A stretch of 7,850 bases of DNA from Oscillospiraceae bacterium. GTDB taxonomy: Bacteria; Bacillota; Clostridia; Oscillospirales; Ruminococcaceae. The position numbers were made by a program, and so were the translations under genes. Every line of letters starts with the position of its first letter. Position 1 is the first letter of the stretch. Positions 6,193 through 7,850 of the stretch are shown one piece after another. Where the stretch lies: positions 1 through 7,850 of the forward strand of contig JAEDDN010000016.1 of the NCBI GenBank assembly GCA_016298065.1, written 5' to 3'. The notes under the pieces were generated by a model. The model was not told the origin of the DNA. It did not search any database and worked only from the letters and a program-made list of their open reading frames with translations.

Positions 6193-6684
6193 TTAGTTTG
6201 TTTTTCGCATTTTATCTAATGCGTCCCTTGTGCGCTGAACCTCTACTTCGGGGTATGTATAACGCCAACGGTCATATTCCTCTTTGCTGATTTCACCGTT
6301 GCGATATTTCTCCGCTTCTTTCTGCCAAGCGGTAAAACGCTCAAGCAAAGAAATGTAAGATGTTCCCCTATTTTTATCAAGACGGATACAAACCTCGTCA
6401 TCGAGTTTGTCGATTTTTAAGCCGTAAATGTCCTCTAATGCAAACAGTGTGTGCATAAATCCGAGGTCAGTATCAATGTCAGGAACATTCAAAGCCATAG
6501 TAGAAACACCTAATACATTAGCAAGTGCTTCCGTTAAATCAGCTTTGGGGCATCTTGAGCCGGACTCATATTGTGCCATACGAATGTCAGCGGTTTTCTC
6601 AGGAAAACCGACCTGAACACCGAGAAACTTTTGTGTCATTCCTTTTAGATTTCGAAAAAATCTTATTCTTTCACCGATTGCCAT
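6193..6684 (-). CDS. XRE-family repressor of the mobile element
   Basis: A 163-residue DNA-binding regulator. Residues about 3-62 form a Cro/C1-type helix-turn-helix (ERIRFFRNLKGMTQ...IRMAQYESGSRCPKADLTEALANVLGV), with a slightly lengthened turn region. The C-terminal half is charged and helical (LLERFTAWQKEAEKYRNGEISKEEYDRWRYTYPE) and probably mediates oligomerisation; there is no visible Ser-Lys LexA-type cleavage domain or ImmA-type partner gene beside it. AAGGAG (6695-6700) precedes the ATG by about ten bases. It is divergent from the excisionase and integrase genes and is the first gene of the cargo operon, the arrangement of a lysogeny or ICE maintenance repressor. It probably binds the intervening GTTAG-containing repeats and represses both promoters. 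Confidence 0.88.
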   Translation of the reverse strand: MAIGERIRFFRNLKGMTQKFLGVQVGFPEKTADIRMAQYESGSRCPKADLTEALANVLGVSTMALNVPDIDTDLGFMHTLFALEDIYGLKIDKLDDEVCIRLDKNRGTSYISLLERFTAWQKEAEKYRNGEISKEEYDRWRYTYPEVEVQRTRDALDKMRKTN

Positions 6685-6718
6685 AGCAATTACACTCCTT
6701 AATCTGTGTTGTACAATG

Positions 6719-6748
6719 AGTATAGCATATACAGTTAGGATATGTCAA
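6719..6748 (-). promoter_or_regulatory. Repressor/cargo operon promoter
   Basis: On the minus strand a consensus -35 TTGACA (6748-6743) is followed by an 18-base spacer and TATACT (6724-6719). The spacer ends in TGC, giving an extended -10 (TGnTATACT). Transcription should start near 6712, leaving a short leader before the repressor ribosome binding site. Confidence 0.82.
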
Positions 6749-6790
6749 GATAGCAAAAGCAAAAAAAGTTAGTATTTTTTCAAAAAACTA

Positions 6791-6819
6791 TTGACTTAAC
6801 GGAAATCCGTTAGTATAAT
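6791..6819 (+). promoter_or_regulatory. Excisionase-integrase promoter
   Basis: TTGACT (6791-6796) and a perfect TATAAT (6814-6819) are separated by the optimal 17 bases. The start should fall near 6826. The spacer is almost filled by a palindrome, so the promoter looks strong but repressible. Confidence 0.87.
6798..6811. promoter_or_regulatory. Palindromic operator inside the plus promoter
   Basis: AACGGA (6798-6803) and TCCGTT (6806-6811) form a perfect inverted repeat with a two-base centre, lying wholly between the -35 and -10 boxes. A dimer bound here would block RNA polymerase. A second TCCGTTAG half-site downstream at 6834-6841 lacks its partner and sits in the loop of a GCAAAT/ATTTGC hairpin (6828-6850). 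The XRE repressor is the obvious candidate ligand; this is inferred from position. Confidence 0.6.
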
Positions 6820-6860
6820 AGAGTTAAGCAAATTCCGTTAGTGTATTTGCAGACAATTGA

Positions 6861-6935
6861 ATGACCGTCCGAGTGGGATACTCCGCCAAGACCTTCCGAA
6901 AGGAAGCGAGCGAGAAAACGCCGCTGAAAAAGTAG
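6861..6935 (+). CDS. Possible 24-codon leader ORF
   Basis: ATG at 6861 opens a 24-residue basic peptide (starts MTVRVGYSAK, ends TPLKK) that stops at TAG 6933-6935, inside the excisionase leader. There is no good Shine-Dalgarno sequence, so translation is doubtful. It could be a leader peptide coupling translation to the structure downstream, or a chance ORF over a structured RNA; the CTTCC-GAAA-GGAAG tetraloop hairpin lies within it. Confidence 0.25.
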   Translation: MTVRVGYSAKTFRKEASEKTPLKK

Positions 6936-6965
6936 GGGCAGGAACGGCACTTGGGTAGAACGGCG
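6893..6965 (+). ncRNA. Candidate structured leader of the excisionase mRNA
   Basis: A GNRA-capped hairpin CTTCC-GAAA-GGAAG lies at 6893-6906. Downstream, CGCCG (6919-6923) can pair with CGGCG (6961-6965) around an interior of about 37 bases. Upstream, GAGT/ACTC near 6871-6883 can form a small stem. This GC-rich block inside an AT-rich control region, in a leader of about 180 nt, suggests RNA-level control of excision genes. I do not recognise a known riboswitch or leader family. Confidence 0.35.
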
Positions 6966-7006
6966 ATATCAAACAAGGCACAAAAAATACGAAAGGAGGA
7001 ACTGCA

Positions 7007-7207
7007 ATGTTTGAAGATTATTATATGACGGCAGATGATGTTGCAAAGGCACTCAAGATTTCCAAATCATTCGCTTATAAGGTAATACGGAAAATGAACG
7101 CCGAACTGCAAGAACAAGGATTTTTCACAATGGCGGGTAAAGTCAACAAACAATTCTTTTTAGACAAAACCTGTTACGATGCAGCCAAAGTTAAGGAAAG
7201 GAAGTGA
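7007..7207 (+). CDS. Excisionase-like small helix-turn-helix protein
   Basis: A 66-residue DNA-binding protein. Residues about 7-30 (MTADDVAKALKISKSFAYKVIRKMN) are a MerR/excisionase-type winged helix-turn-helix, followed by a wing-like stretch FFTMAGKVNKQFF and a basic tail. Proteins of this size and sequence style sit directly before tyrosine integrases in Firmicute ICEs and prophages and act as directionality factors or transcription regulators. AAAGGAGG (6992-6999) seven bases before the ATG is a near-perfect ribosome binding site. It lies five bases before the integrase start, so the two are co-transcribed from 6791-6819. Excisionase function is inferred from family style and context. 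Confidence 0.82.
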   Translation: MFEDYYMTADDVAKALKISKSFAYKVIRKMNAELQEQGFFTMAGKVNKQFFLDKTCYDAAKVKERK

Positions 7208-7212
7208 TGTAA

Positions 7213-7850
7213 ATGGCTGTTTACAAAGACGAAAAAACTAACACTTGGATGGTTTACTACCGAGTGACCGATTGGAAAGGAGACCGAAAGCAAAGCACAA
7301 AGAGAGGATTCCAAACGAAACGTGATGCGCTTGCTTGGGAACGAGAGTTCCTAAACAAGACTCAGGCTGACCTCAGTATGACTTTTGCGAGTTTTGTTGA
7401 CACCTATACGGTGGATATGAAAAATCGTATTAAGGAAAACACTTGGCACACCAAAGAACATATTATCCGCACGAAGATACTGCCGTACTTTGGTAAGCGC
7501 AAGATAAGCGATATTCAGCCGAGAGATATTATTGCTTGGCAGAATGAAATGATTAAGGGGTGCGACAAGAATGGTAAGAAATACTCTCCCGTGTACCTTA
7601 AAACGCTCCACAATCAGCTCAGCGCCATTTTCAATCACGCCGTTAAGTTCTATGGTTTGAAAGAAAATCCCGCCGCTAAGGTTGGCAATATGGGTAAGGC
7701 GAAAAGCCGTGAAATGCTCTTTTGGACACAAGAAGAATATCAGAAATTTGCCTTTGCGATAATGGACAAACCCGTATCCTATTACGCATTTGAAATGCTG
7801 TATTGGTGCGGTATCCGTGAGGGTGAGCTGTTAGCCTTGACCGCCGGCGA
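7213..7850 (+). CDS. int: Tyrosine integrase, truncated by the window end
   Basis: About 212 residues are visible, from MAVYKDEKTNTWMVYYR. Residues 1-50 resemble the small arm-type DNA-binding domain of phage/ICE integrases (a three-stranded sheet with GFQTKRDALAWEREF). Residues about 56-165 form the SAM-like core-binding domain (TFASFVDTY...ILPYFGKRKISDI...LSAIFNHAVKFYGLKENPA). The catalytic domain starts near 175 and reaches the first active-site residue, Arg202 in CGIREGELLAL (codon 7816-7818). The later His, Arg and Tyr boxes lie beyond the window; family members are usually about 380-400 residues, so the gene should end roughly 500-600 bases further on. AAAGGAAG (7197-7204) is the ribosome binding site. 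It would catalyse integration and, with the preceding small protein, excision. Confidence 0.95.
   Translation, partial: MAVYKDEKTNTWMVYYRVTDWKGDRKQSTKRGFQTKRDALAWEREFLNKTQADLSMTFASFVDTYTVDMKNRIKENTWHTKEHIIRTKILPYFGKRKISDIQPRDIIAWQNEMIKGCDKNGKKYSPVYLKTLHNQLSAIFNHAVKFYGLKENPAAKVGNMGKAKSREMLFWTQEEYQKFAFAIMDKPVSYYAFEMLYWCGIREGELLALTAG

Larger units (their letters stand above)
6734..6841 (+). repeat. Four GTTAG motifs, candidate operator half-sites
   Basis: GTTAG occurs in the same orientation at 6734-6738, 6768-6772, 6809-6813 and 6837-6841. The second and third extend to GTTAGTAT, and the last two share TCCGTTAGT (6806-6814 and 6834-6842). They bracket and penetrate both promoters, so they are candidate binding sites for the XRE repressor or the excisionase. 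Spacings of 34, 41 and 28 bases are irregular. Confidence 0.5.
6685..7006. promoter_or_regulatory. Element control region between repressor and excisionase
   Basis: This 322-bp gap contains divergent promoters (minus at 6719-6748, plus at 6791-6819), four GTTAG motifs, a palindrome inside the plus promoter, and a plus-strand leader from about 6826 to 7006. The left part is AT-rich; from about 6860 to 6965 composition becomes GC-richer and several hairpins can form, which suggests a structured RNA or a short coding leader. Confidence 0.75.

Noticed and set aside
6871..6878. GAGTGGGA shared with the guaA 3' end (4545-4552), as a second attachment core
   Set aside because: Only eight bases match, the flanks diverge, and the position inside the element's own leader is wrong for an attachment site.
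7351..7731. 126-codon minus-strand frame over the integrase
   Set aside because: It is the shadow of the integrase, whose domains and catalytic Arg are evident on the plus strand.
1..7850. CRISPR array or insertion sequence with transposase
   Set aside because: No regularly spaced repeats of 25-40 bases and no transposase-like protein are visible on either strand.

Overview
The window looks like a chromosomal segment of an anaerobic, low-to-mid GC Firmicute, probably a gut-type member of the Clostridia (Oscillospirales/Eubacteriales). The grounds are strong GGGGGAG/AAAGGAGG ribosome binding sites, an SLH-domain surface protein, a clostridial-type guaA, and an ICE/prophage-type repressor-excisionase-integrase module of the kind common in gut Firmicutes. 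This placement is by impression of protein and codon style; no search was run.

Left half (1-4556), host backbone. Nucleotides 1-54 are the 3' part of a tRNA-Gly (anticodon GCC, CCA encoded), followed by tandem terminators. On the minus strand a two-gene operon encodes a secreted protein with a cadherin-like domain and three SLH repeats (1759-2748), overlapping by 8 bp a class B penicillin-binding protein (147-1766). An AT-rich divergent intergenic region (2749-2999) leads into guaA (GMP synthase, 3000-4556, plus strand).

Right half (about 4533 to beyond 7850), a probable integrated mobile element. guaA 3' ends are a known integration target for genomic islands, and the gene content changes abruptly just past the guaA stop. 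In the minus direction the element carries an XRE-type repressor (6193-6684) and a cargo region: a protein resembling a proteasome/HslV-type Ntn hydrolase, split into two ORFs (5861-6172 and 4869-5864) at a run of seven A residues, then a small hydrophilic ORF (4703-4885). In the plus direction it carries a small excisionase-like HTH protein (7007-7207) and a tyrosine integrase (7213 to the window end, truncated there). Near-consensus back-to-back promoters and repeated GTTAG motifs lie between repressor and excisionase, and the plus-strand transcript has a roughly 180-nt leader with hairpins and a possible 24-codon ORF.

How it fits together: the repressor probably controls both promoters as in temperate phages and ICEs. 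The cargo sits directly behind the repressor, so it should be expressed while the element is integrated, which is the usual location for maintenance, exclusion or defence genes. The most interesting item is this proteasome-like Ntn-hydrolase cargo: its N-terminus aligns without gaps to HslV/proteasome beta subunits with Ser in place of Thr1, and its reading frame is broken exactly at a homopolymer that could be a sequencing error, an inactivating indel, or a slippage site that makes the full-length product.
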